Source: an uncultured Pedobacter sp.
GTDB taxonomy: Bacteria > Bacteroidota > Bacteroidia > Sphingobacteriales > Sphingobacteriaceae
Direction of reading: 5' to 3'
NCBI GenBank assembly: GCA_946478755.1
Contig: CAMLDJ010000247.1
Location: 1-8,195 of the forward strand
DNA length: 8,195 bases
How positions within the stretch are numbered: position 1 is the stretch's first letter; every line of letters starts with the position of its first letter. Made by a program: the position numbers and the translations under genes. Of the stretch, positions 1 to 5,805 are shown piece by piece. The notes under the pieces are model-generated. The model saw nothing but the letters and a program-made list of their open reading frames with translations. It ran no database searches and was not told where the DNA came from.

Positions 1-280
1 CTAATAGTGGAAAAACAATAAAACTTAATGCGGAGATGTTTAAGAGCATTAACATGGTTGTATCTTCCTTTTCGGCCCAGTCGATCAATCCATCAGAACT
101 AACTTGCAATGCTGTGGCCAGCCGCTTTAGTGTATCGCCCCTTGGCTCTGTTTCTCCACTTTCAATTCTTTGGACGGTTCGCAGGTTCAGCCGAGCGGCT
201 ATTGCCAGTTCATCCTGACTAAAACCCTTTCGGGTTCGTAATTCTTTAATTTTCTTCGCCAACTGGATGTTTTTCATCAT
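1..280 (-). CDS. XRE-family helix-turn-helix regulator with hydrophobic C-terminal region (partial, cut by window edge)
   Basis: Reading leftward from the ATG at 280-278, 93 codons stay open to the window edge, so the C-terminus is missing. Residues about 5-62 form a typical Cro/C1-type HTH: an AKKIKELRTRKGFSQDELA start, then a recognition-helix region LNLRTVQRIESGETEPRGDTLKRLA without its continuation. After a short polar linker (WAEKEDTT) the chain turns hydrophobic (MLLNISALSFIVFPLL), which looks like the first membrane helix of a DUF4870-type module. Such HTH-membrane fusions are common in Bacteroidota, and I infer a membrane-tethered DNA-binding regulator. A second Met follows at once (277-275), so the exact start is ambiguous by one codon. 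The repeated motifs just upstream suggest autoregulation. The HTH call is strong. The membrane domain is inferred from its first 16 residues only. Confidence 0.88.
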   Translation of the reverse strand, partial: MMKNIQLAKKIKELRTRKGFSQDELAIAARLNLRTVQRIESGETEPRGDTLKRLATALQVSSDGLIDWAEKEDTTMLMLLNISALSFIVFPLL

Positions 281-299
281 TTCGTTTTTAGTTCTGAGC

Positions 300-307
300 C
301 AAAACTA
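300..307 (-). promoter_or_regulatory. Possible Bacteroidota -7 promoter element for the XRE regulator
   Basis: On the minus strand this reads TAGTTTTG, an exact match to the Bacteroidota -7 consensus TAnnTTTG, about 20 nt before the start codon of the HTH gene. The expected -33 TTTG is not present at the right distance, so this is only a half match. A TSS a few bases downstream would give a leader of roughly 14 nt. Confidence 0.35.
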
Positions 308-310
308 AGA

Positions 311-375
311 CAAGTTGTGCTTTTTTCTTTACGACTTGTTTACGGCATTTTTACGATATCTCTTCCTGAAGTCGT
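311..375. promoter_or_regulatory. Cluster of three AAGTYGT motifs, candidate operator of the XRE gene
   Basis: CAAGTTGT at 311-318 and ACGACTTG at 331-338 form an inverted repeat (7 of 8 positions) with a 12-nt T-rich spacer. A third copy, AAGTCGT, lies at 369-375 and forms another inverted pair with the 331-337 copy. The first pair sits just upstream of the candidate -7 element of the HTH gene, where a repressor could block RNA polymerase. XRE proteins usually bind as dimers to such dyads. The assignment as operator is inferred from position and symmetry only. The rest of 376-465 shows nothing I can support. Confidence 0.35.
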
Positions 376-465
376 TTAAAGGCGGTTTGTGTCTAGTTTA
401 TTGTTGTGTTTAGCGAGAGGGCATATGGATTCATTGTGAGAAATCGAAAGATTGTTGAAACGAAG

Positions 466-490
466 TTTAGCAGGGGGGAACCCTGCTAAA
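466..490 (-). terminator. Hairpin after the MazG-like gene, probable terminator
   Basis: TTTAGCAGGG (466-475) and CCCTGCTAAA (481-490) are perfect 10-bp arms around a 5-nt loop, starting three bases past the stop of the leftward pyrophosphohydrolase gene. The sequence beyond it on the minus strand is only weakly U-rich, so it may stop transcription imperfectly or protect the 3' end. Confidence 0.6.
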
Positions 491-493
491 TAG

Positions 494-958
494 TTAAAGA
501 ATGCTTTTAAGATCAGCCGGAGAATAGTTGATTGACTTTAGGGTTTTGTTGTCATTGGTTCTGTATACCAGGAACAATTCCTCTTCTTCTTTATGATAAG
601 CATCACATTGCTGGGTTGTTCTGTAATGCTGGATGGTTTGATTGGCCTCATCAAGTGATTTACAGGCTTTGCTCATGTTGGAGCGGTGTACTTCATCAAA
701 CAAGGTCTTGAATTTATCGCCCAGGCCAAATTCGAGGATTGCTCCTGAAAGCACATACTGAAGGTCGCATAAGGCATCTGCTACTTCAACAAAATCGTTG
801 GCCTCAATGGCTTGCTTCAATTCGTTAAGTTCCTCGGCAAGGAGCGATACCCTTAAATTTGCCCGCTCTATGGATGGGATGCCCGGGGTTTCTTTTATCG
901 GATGCTTAAATGTTTTGTGGAACTCCGCTACCTGGTTTAATGAATTGCTCTCTTGCAT
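494..958 (-). CDS. MazG/PRA-PH-type nucleoside triphosphate pyrophosphohydrolase
   Basis: A 154-residue protein of the all-alpha NTP pyrophosphatase superfamily (MazG, HisE, dUTPase-2 relatives). Such enzymes cleave nucleoside triphosphates, or related substrates such as phosphoribosyl-ATP, to the monophosphate and PPi with Mg2+. The metal-binding pattern is visible: E42-E43-x-x-E46 in LLAEELNELKQA, then E58-x-x-D61 with D65 in EVADALCDLQYV. The segment EVHRSNMSK (about 89-97) is a frequent family signature. Length fits a single-domain member. Residues about 100-154 form a charged tail whose role I cannot name. No his genes are nearby, so a house-cleaning or nucleotide-pool role is more likely than histidine biosynthesis, but the substrate cannot be read from sequence. 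It is transcribed alone, away from the DUF4397 gene, and ends at a hairpin. Start ATG is at 958-956; no convincing Shine-Dalgarno is seen, as usual in this phylum. Confidence 0.87.
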   Translation of the reverse strand: MQESNSLNQVAEFHKTFKHPIKETPGIPSIERANLRVSLLAEELNELKQAIEANDFVEVADALCDLQYVLSGAILEFGLGDKFKTLFDEVHRSNMSKACKSLDEANQTIQHYRTTQQCDAYHKEEEELFLVYRTNDNKTLKSINYSPADLKSIL

Positions 959-1067
959 AATTGGTTGGTTATTGAGTATAATTTTATGTCAAAAGTAACC
1001 CTTTTTTTAAAAAAATGCCGCTTGCTGTAGCGTTTTTGTATCCCATATCGTTTTAAGAAGAAAAAAC

Positions 1068-1085
1068 AGTTAATGGCCATTAACT
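1068..1085. promoter_or_regulatory. 18-bp perfect palindrome in divergent intergenic region
   Basis: AGTTAATGGCCATTAACT is a perfect 18-bp dyad with no spacer. It lies between the leftward pyrophosphohydrolase gene (start at 958) and the rightward DUF4397 lipoprotein gene (start at 1180), about 110 nt and 95 nt from them. A dimeric repressor or activator site is the simplest reading, but no regulator can be assigned. The same intergenic region also holds a T7A7 tract (1002-1015). I find no convincing TTTG/TAnnTTTG promoter pair in it. Confidence 0.4.
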
Positions 1086-1179
1086 TATTGTTTTATAAAA
1101 TTAAAAAAATGAATCATAAAGTCCTAATTAGTTTACATCATAGATGGGATCATGAAGGCTTTATAATCTTAAAAAGTAT

Positions 1180-1890
1180 ATGATTATGAAAAACACCAAT
1201 AATTTAAGTGCGATATTTAAAACGTTTTTTGCTGCAGCTGCAATCTCAGTGGTTTTTGCAGCATGTTCGAAAGACAGGATCGAACCTCAGCAGGTCGCTG
1301 GCCTTTCCATCATCAGTGCCTTTCCTGATACCATGTCTTTAGATTTTTATATCGATCAGACCAGGGCGAATGACAAAGCGTTAAAATTCAACAGCAAAAT
1401 TGACTATTTAAACCTGTTTCCGGGAAACAGAACGTTAAGCGTAGCTAAGAGAGGCGGAAATAAGGCTTTGGCGTATAAAAATTTTAGCCTTGCCTCTGGT
1501 GTAGGGTACTCTATTTTTATCCTGGATACCCTGAATTCAAACGATAAGAAATACCTCATGGTTGAGGATGACTTAAGTGCGCCGGCTGCTGACAAAGCAA
1601 AAGTACGTTTTATCAACTTAAGTAAAGATGCCCCCGCATTGAGCCTTCAGGTTCATGGCAAAGACACTGCCCTGTTTACCAACAAGGCCTTTTATGAGTA
1701 TACCAGCTTTTCAGCAGTCGATCCGGGGGAAAGCATAACCTTTGATATCAACGAAGGTTCAACCTTTAAAACATCGATCCCAAATATTAAGATCGAGAAA
1801 GGTAAGATCTATACCGTCTATGCAAAAGGAATTTCAACTGCAGCGATAGACAGTTTAAAATTAGGCGCAGCAATTTACACACACAAATAA
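1180..1890 (+). CDS. DUF4397 domain-containing lipoprotein
   Basis: A 236-residue exported lipoprotein. A basic-hydrophobic N-terminus ends in the lipobox FAAC, with the acylated Cys at residue 29 followed by SKD. The rest looks like two beta-rich modules, about 40-130 and 138-236. The second begins with KAKVRFINLSKDAPALSLQV, which closely matches the DUF4397 pattern VRxxNxSPDAPxxD. The first contains a comparable SAFPDTMSLDFYID followed by LFPGNRTLSV. DUF4397 proteins are surface or periplasmic proteins of Bacteroidota with no settled function, and some resemble adhesin-like Ig folds. ATG codons at 1180 and 1186 both fit, and MKNTNN from 1186 may be the true start. The gene stands alone: a palindrome lies upstream and a strong terminator lies 12 nt after the stop, so it is probably not co-transcribed with the sigma factor that follows. 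Confidence 0.88.
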   Translation: MIMKNTNNLSAIFKTFFAAAAISVVFAACSKDRIEPQQVAGLSIISAFPDTMSLDFYIDQTRANDKALKFNSKIDYLNLFPGNRTLSVAKRGGNKALAYKNFSLASGVGYSIFILDTLNSNDKKYLMVEDDLSAPAADKAKVRFINLSKDAPALSLQVHGKDTALFTNKAFYEYTSFSAVDPGESITFDINEGSTFKTSIPNIKIEKGKIYTVYAKGISTAAIDSLKLGAAIYTHK

Positions 1891-1902
1891 TCTGCCTATA
1901 TT

Positions 1903-1941
1903 AGAGGGTGTTCTGTGTATAACAGGATATCCTCTTTTTTT
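1903..1941 (+). terminator. Rho-independent terminator of the DUF4397 gene
   Basis: Left arm AGAGGGTGTTCTGT (1903-1916) pairs with ACAGGATATCCTCT (1922-1935), with three G-U wobbles in RNA, around a 5-nt loop. A run of seven Ts follows directly (1935-1941). It begins 12 nt after the stop codon. Confidence 0.88.
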
Positions 1942-2007
1942 AAGGGTTAGCAGTTTAACCTATAAAAAGGAATGTATACCATGGAGAATGTATAAACTAA
2001 CCCTTAA
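1940..2007. repeat. Inverted 11-bp arms and 9-bp direct repeats in front of the ECF sigma gene
   Basis: TTAAGGGTTAG (1940-1950) and CTAACCCTTAA (1997-2007) are perfect 11-bp inverted arms 46 bp apart. Inside, GAATGTATA occurs twice in direct orientation (1970-1978 and 1986-1994, a 16-bp step), and GGTTA-N6-TAACC (1945-1960) is a small dyad. All of this lies within 82 bp upstream of the sigma-factor start. It may be a promoter and binding region, or the arms could pair in the leader RNA. Which one applies cannot be decided from sequence. Confidence 0.4.
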
Positions 2008-2021
2008 TTGCTTAAGAAAGG

Positions 2022-2612
2022 ATGCTCAACTTTGAGGACACTATAGCGGGGTGTTTGAGGAACGATAATAAGAGTAAAGAGATGGTATATAAATCATTCT
2101 ATGGCTATTTAATGGGCGTAACTTTACGTTATGTAGAAGATAGAAATGATGCAGAAGAGCTTGTTAATGATACTTTTATAAAAGTGTTTAAAAGTATCGG
2201 GCAGTTTAACAGCCCCAAACAGGATGATCAGTTACAGAAGGCCTTCAAAGGCTGGATCGCCAGAATTGCTTCCCGGACGGCGATAGATTTTTTACGGAGC
2301 AGAAAAACTTTTCTATACGTTGATGATATCCCGGAAGAGCAGCAGCCACTCACCGGGTTAAACGCAATAGTGCAGTTGAATGTACAGGATATCATGAAAC
2401 TCCTGAATAAACTTCCTAAAACGCATAAGGTGATTTTTAACCTTTATGAGGTTGAGGGCTTTTCACATGAAGAGATCTCGAAATTAATGAACATCCCCGA
2501 AAGCTCCTGCAGGGTTTATTTAACCAGGGCGAAAAATAAGTTGAGAACGCTGTATAAAAACTCCCTGATGAATTCATATGAACCGACAACCATTCAAATC
2601 CGAAGAATATGA
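2022..2612 (+). CDS. ECF-type RNA polymerase sigma-70 factor
   Basis: A 196-residue sigma factor containing only regions 2 and 4, the ECF layout. Region 2 spans about residues 20-95 and includes the core-binding stretch EDRNDAEELVNDTFIKVFKS (39-58) and the -10-recognition part WIARIASRTAIDFLRSRK. Region 4 spans about 120-178 with LPKTHKVIFNLYEVEGFSHE, then the helix-turn-helix EEISKLMNIPESSCRVYLTR for -35 recognition. It would redirect RNA polymerase to a small regulon, which probably includes its own operon. The purine run AAGAAAGG directly abuts the ATG at 2022, too close to act as a normal Shine-Dalgarno. The chosen ATG gives the standard N-terminal length. The stop overlaps the next start by 4 nt (ATGA), which points to translational coupling with the membrane partner. 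Confidence 0.93.
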   Translation: MLNFEDTIAGCLRNDNKSKEMVYKSFYGYLMGVTLRYVEDRNDAEELVNDTFIKVFKSIGQFNSPKQDDQLQKAFKGWIARIASRTAIDFLRSRKTFLYVDDIPEEQQPLTGLNAIVQLNVQDIMKLLNKLPKTHKVIFNLYEVEGFSHEEISKLMNIPESSCRVYLTRAKNKLRTLYKNSLMNSYEPTTIQIRRI

Positions 2613-3910
2613 AACCGGTAGATGACGAGCTTTTTGCTCACATAAAGGAAAGTTTGACGGAACACGAGGAAGCCTATCTTCCTGGTGCATGGGAGCGTTT
2701 TAACAAAAAAGACAGGAAGACAATAGGATGGCCCTGGCTCGCAGGTTTAGGTAGTGCCGCTGCGGCACTTTTAATAGGGTACGCTGTATTTTTTACCGCG
2801 CCAAAAACAGCTGATCCTTTACCCAAACAGCAGATCAAAGCAAATCTGGATAAGCCTGGTGCCGGTATCCTGGGCGAGCTGCTTCCGAAGGTCAGTGCGC
2901 CCGGGGATGTGGTAAAAAAATTGAATACCGAAGTCTCAGAAAATAAAAATATAGTTCAACAAAGGAAAAATAACAACATGGTGAACAGCCCTTTAATTGT
3001 AATGGGCAAATCTGTCGGGCCAACAGCGCCTGTTGCAGCCCGCGTTTCAGATACTCCTGTTCAACCTGAGGAAATCATTTCCGGCAATAACCTGATTGCG
3101 GGCAGTACAACTATAATATCGATAGTTCCGGACTTGTCGGCGATTGCTAAAAAAACGGTTGACGTACAGCTGCCTGCAAGGGATAAGCCGGCACGCAGTT
3201 TTCAGGATTTTCTGAACGAAGAAGTAAAAGCCAATGGGGCATTGGCTGCCGCAAAGATAAGTCCCAAAAAAGCGGATAAATGGGCAATGGGGCTAATGAT
3301 TGCACCCTCTATTGGCAACGGTAAAAAAATAAATATGGGCTATGGACTAAGCATGGGCTATGCTTTATCTGACAAGGTTTCCATCAGTTCAGGCATTTCC
3401 TATAATGAATTGACCGCGTCAAAAAGCACGGGAGGGGGCAGCGAGGGCATGATGAATTCGCCTGCAACAATGGCTGTGGTTAATGATACAAAAAGCCTGG
3501 AGTCTGTTGACGCGAATCTTGTGGGGATAGATATTCCCCTGGGCATTAAGTATTACCTGACGAAGAAGTTCTATACCAATCTTGGTGTATCCGCTTTTGC
3601 TGTTTTAAATCAAAAGCAGAATAACAATTATATTCAGGGTGCTGTTGAACATGGTGTCGCGAGTTCATCAAATGTTAAGGGTTTCAATGCTGTTTTTAAG
3701 ACAAGATCAGTTTCAGAAGTAGTGCCACCCGGAGAACTCAGGGATAATAAATATTTAGGATTTTACAATATCTCCTTTGGTTATCAGCAGAAGATATCAG
3801 ACGGCAAAGCTTTTTCTGTAGAGCCGTTTTTGAAGCTGCCTATGAAAGAATTTACGAAGGAAAACCTATATCTCATTGGCACCGGCGTGAGACTGAAATT
3901 TGATTTTTAA
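2609..3910 (+). CDS. Anti-sigma-like membrane protein with C-terminal outer-membrane beta-barrel-type domain
   Basis: A 433-residue protein translated from the ATGA overlap with the sigma gene. Layout: a charged N-terminal segment 1-40 (DDELFAHIKESLTEHEEAYL, then PGAWERFNKKD) like the cytoplasmic anti-sigma ends found beside Bacteroidota sigma factors; one transmembrane helix about 42-62 (LAGLGSAAAALLIGYAVFF); a long low-complexity linker about 63-220 rich in Pro, Lys, Asn and Ala; then a domain about 225-433 with alternating strands (WAMGLMIAPSIGN, YGLSMGYALSDKVSISSGISY, IDIPLGIKYYLTKKFYTNLG) that ends in RLKFDF. A terminal Phe is typical of outer-membrane barrel proteins. There is no cleavable signal peptide. 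I infer that the N-terminus holds the sigma factor and the periplasmic part senses the envelope. The barrel-like domain in a protein that also has an inner-membrane anchor is topologically odd. The family is seen in Sphingobacteriaceae, but its function is not established. Confidence 0.82.
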   Translation: MKPVDDELFAHIKESLTEHEEAYLPGAWERFNKKDRKTIGWPWLAGLGSAAAALLIGYAVFFTAPKTADPLPKQQIKANLDKPGAGILGELLPKVSAPGDVVKKLNTEVSENKNIVQQRKNNNMVNSPLIVMGKSVGPTAPVAARVSDTPVQPEEIISGNNLIAGSTTIISIVPDLSAIAKKTVDVQLPARDKPARSFQDFLNEEVKANGALAAAKISPKKADKWAMGLMIAPSIGNGKKINMGYGLSMGYALSDKVSISSGISYNELTASKSTGGGSEGMMNSPATMAVVNDTKSLESVDANLVGIDIPLGIKYYLTKKFYTNLGVSAFAVLNQKQNNNYIQGAVEHGVASSSNVKGFNAVFKTRSVSEVVPPGELRDNKYLGFYNISFGYQQKISDGKAFSVEPFLKLPMKEFTKENLYLIGTGVRLKFDF

Positions 3911-4024
3911 GTACAGGGACAGGTTTATCACCGAATTAAACAGCAAAATGTCAAAAGCGATCTTCAAAAGTCCCGATTGAACTTCTATCTCGTAGCTTTA
4001 CAAAAAATGCTTTCAATCAGGCCT

Positions 4025-4621
4025 ATGAAGAAGATTGTCAATAAAGGAAATATCATTAATGTACTGCTGATCGGAACTTTTCTGGTACTGATCTTTGTAC
4101 CTTCAGCCAAGGCTTTGATGATCAGAGGCCTGATGGAAATTGGGCTTTTCAGACCAGCTGTAGAAAGCCCGGCAGATACCCAAGCGTCGGCGCTGACGAA
4201 CGGTCCGGAGGGAATTAAGTTTAAGGATGCCAATGGAACGGTGATCGATTTGGGTAATTTAAAAGGTAAGGTTGTTTTTTTAAACTTCTGGGCTACCTGG
4301 TGCCCGCCATGCCTGGCAGAAATGCCCTCGGTAAACAAACTGTATGAACAGTTCAAAGACGATAAGCGTGTGGTTTTTATCCTGGTAGATGCAGACAATG
4401 ACTTGCTGAAAGCGCAAAAATTTATGGATCGCAAAGGCTATAAGTTACCAATATATCAGGTAGCGAGCAGCATGCCGGAAGCGGTTTTTAAAGGATCGTT
4501 GCCGACCACGGTTGTATTCGATAAATTTGGGCGTCTGGCTTATAACGAGGCCGGGGCAGCAAATTATGCCAGCGAAAAATTTATCAGTTTCATAAAAACA
4601 TTAACCGCAAGTAACATTTAG
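4025..4621 (+). CDS. TlpA-family thiol-disulfide oxidoreductase, membrane-anchored
   Basis: A 198-residue thioredoxin-fold protein. From the ATG at 4025 the N-terminus reads MKKIVNKGNIINVLLIGTFL, a basic head followed by a hydrophobic helix that probably anchors the protein with its thioredoxin domain in the periplasm. The domain (about residues 60-195) carries FWATWCPPC, with the redox Cys pair at 93 and 96, and the cis-Pro loop GSLPTTVVFD (Pro at about 160). These are the TlpA/ResA/DsbE hallmarks, so it likely reduces disulfides on exported proteins or c-type cytochromes. No cytochrome maturation genes are adjacent, so its partner is unknown. In-frame starts further upstream exist (ATG at 4007 and TTG at 3977) but add residues that do not look like a signal. 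It follows the sigma operon after about 115 nt and may or may not be co-transcribed with it. Confidence 0.9.
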   Translation: MKKIVNKGNIINVLLIGTFLVLIFVPSAKALMIRGLMEIGLFRPAVESPADTQASALTNGPEGIKFKDANGTVIDLGNLKGKVVFLNFWATWCPPCLAEMPSVNKLYEQFKDDKRVVFILVDADNDLLKAQKFMDRKGYKLPIYQVASSMPEAVFKGSLPTTVVFDKFGRLAYNEAGAANYASEKFISFIKTLTASNI

Positions 4622-4673
4622 CCGGTGATTAACGTCTATTGTTAAAAGAGGTTAAACCTTTACAGAAGCTTAA

Positions 4674-4736
4674 AAAATCTGTAAATTTAAAAGGCATTTA
4701 ATGGATCAGTCAATCTGCTTTTAAATGCCAGATTTT
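4674..4736 (+). terminator. Possible terminator hairpin between the tlpA-like gene and the lpoB operon
   Basis: GGCATTTAA (4693-4701) pairs with TTAAATGCC (4721-4729) around a 19-nt loop. An outer pair AAAATCT (4674-4680) with AGATTTT (4730-4736) extends it, with a 12-nt bulge on the left side. The 3' side ends in T-rich sequence. The loop is long and the stem AT-rich, so this could be a weak terminator or a leader structure of the following operon. Confidence 0.4.
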
Positions 4737-4753
4737 ATAAAAAACATATATCG

Positions 4754-5155
4754 ATGAAAACGAATTTGATTTTTGTAATGAGTGGTGTCATGAGCCTGCT
4801 GGTTTATTCATCAGCAAGCTATGCGCAAAAACCCGCGCTCCTGAAGGACCAGAACCCGAGGTACCAGGAGAGCAGGGCCAAATACATTGAACTGGCCGAT
4901 TCTTTAAACCGCGACCAGGGAACAACCGTTCAAAACACTTATAAGGCTTATGATTGGTATGAGGCAAGAGAGGCGCACAGAAAGCTGAGAAGAGAGAGAA
5001 ACTATCAGCTGAACCTCAATAGCGGGTATTATTATGGAAGTCCTTATTTTTACCCTTCTATAGGCTATGGCAATTATGGCTTTGGTGGCAGATTTGGTTA
5101 TGGTGGCCACCTGGGCTACAGCTGGGGCAATAGCAGACCCTGGCACAGATGGTAA
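4754..5155 (+). CDS. Secreted Tyr/Gly-rich protein of unknown function, first gene of the lpoB operon
   Basis: A 133-residue protein that I do not recognise by name. Residues 1-24 are a clear signal peptide (MKTNLIF, hydrophobic core, SASYA) with likely cleavage before Gln25. The mature N-terminal half (25-86) is polar and helical, with a highly charged stretch EAREAHRKLRRERNYQ (70-85). The C-terminal half (91-133) is dominated by Gly, Tyr and Phe in short GYG/GYYYG-type repeats, and the last residues are RPWHRW. There is no lipobox and no transmembrane helix after the signal. It is placed 31 nt upstream of the LpoB-like gene on the same strand, so a periplasmic or envelope role alongside it is likely. 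The Gly/Tyr tail may be disordered or self-associating, which is inference only. The ATG at 4754 is the only sensible start because the signal peptide begins there. Confidence 0.8.
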   Translation: MKTNLIFVMSGVMSLLVYSSASYAQKPALLKDQNPRYQESRAKYIELADSLNRDQGTTVQNTYKAYDWYEAREAHRKLRRERNYQLNLNSGYYYGSPYFYPSIGYGNYGFGGRFGYGGHLGYSWGNSRPWHRW

Positions 5156-5186
5156 AAAAGATATTTAGCAACGTTATATTTAAAAA

Positions 5187-5780
5187 ATGCAGATAAAAAA
5201 GATAATGACAATTGCGGCCATTGCCGTTTCTGGAATGGTAATCACTTCTTGTTCGAGACAAGTGACACGTGTAAGCACGGACCAGGCGATTGATGTAAGT
5301 GGTAACTGGAACAACACCGATTCCAGGCTTGTAGCCGAAGAAATGACCCAGACCATTTTAGGTGGTAAATGGTTATCCACCCATCTGGAGGAGAAACAGG
5401 GCAAGCGCCCTGTTGTTGTGGTTGGCGTTGTAAAAAATAAAAGCCATGAGCATATTGATGCGGAGACCTTTGTAAAGGACGTGGAGCAAACTTTTATTAA
5501 AAGCGAGCGGGTACGCCTGGTACAAGGCGGGAAGAAGCGAGAAGAACTGCGTGCAGAGAAAGCAGATCAACAGGACAACGCATCGGTATCAACCATGAAG
5601 AAGTTTGGCCTGGAAAATGGCGCTGACTATATCCTCCAGGGTTCCATCAATTCAATCGTAGATTCGCATAAACGTAAAAAAGTAGTTTATTACCAAGTGA
5701 ATTTAGAGCTTACCGACATCCAGACCAATGAAGTGGTATGGATTGGCGATAAGAAAATAGCTAAATACGTTAAAAATTAG
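5187..5780 (+). CDS. lpoB: LpoB-like lipoprotein (penicillin-binding protein activator family)
   Basis: A 197-residue lipoprotein with lipobox ITSC (acylated Cys at 22). The mature part contains the family opening AIDVSGNWNNTDSRLVAEEM (34-53), the core RPVVVVGVVKNKSHEHID (74-91), a helix FVKDVEQTFIKSERVRLVQ, and the end pattern NGADYILQGSINSIVDS followed by YYQVNLELTDIQTNEVVWIG (168-187). This matches the LpoB family (COG3417). In gamma-proteobacteria, outer-membrane LpoB reaches through the peptidoglycan to stimulate PBP1b. Bacteroidota members lack proven PBP partners, so peptidoglycan-synthase activation here is an inference. It lacks the long Pro-rich linker of E. coli LpoB. It sits between the secreted Tyr/Gly-rich gene (31-nt gap) and the COG3014-like gene (25-nt gap), the latter being a recurring neighbour of LpoB homologues. 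Confidence 0.85.
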   Translation: MQIKKIMTIAAIAVSGMVITSCSRQVTRVSTDQAIDVSGNWNNTDSRLVAEEMTQTILGGKWLSTHLEEKQGKRPVVVVGVVKNKSHEHIDAETFVKDVEQTFIKSERVRLVQGGKKREELRAEKADQQDNASVSTMKKFGLENGADYILQGSINSIVDSHKRKKVVYYQVNLELTDIQTNEVVWIGDKKIAKYVKN

Positions 5781-5805
5781 CCCATATCAGCCGGCTAAAT
5801 ATAAG

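Noticed and set aside
36..218. A 60-codon plus-strand frame opposite the HTH gene
   Set aside because: The minus strand in this stretch gives a clear XRE helix-turn-helix. The plus frame is Ser-rich with no recognisable features.
966..1000. A sigma-70-like TTGACA / TATACT pair upstream of the pyrophosphohydrolase gene (minus strand)
   Set aside because: The two elements are only about 6 nt apart, too close for a promoter, and no TAnnTTTG element lies at a suitable distance from the TTTG.
1981..1995. ATG with four sense codons before a stop, upstream of the sigma gene, as a leader peptide
   Set aside because: Four codons with no ribosome site or attenuator-like context are too short to support.
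3977..4024. Longer TlpA start at TTG 3977 or ATG 4007
   Set aside because: The added residues are not a signal peptide, while MKKIVNKG from 4025 begins a basic-hydrophobic anchor. The ATG at 4007 cannot be fully excluded.
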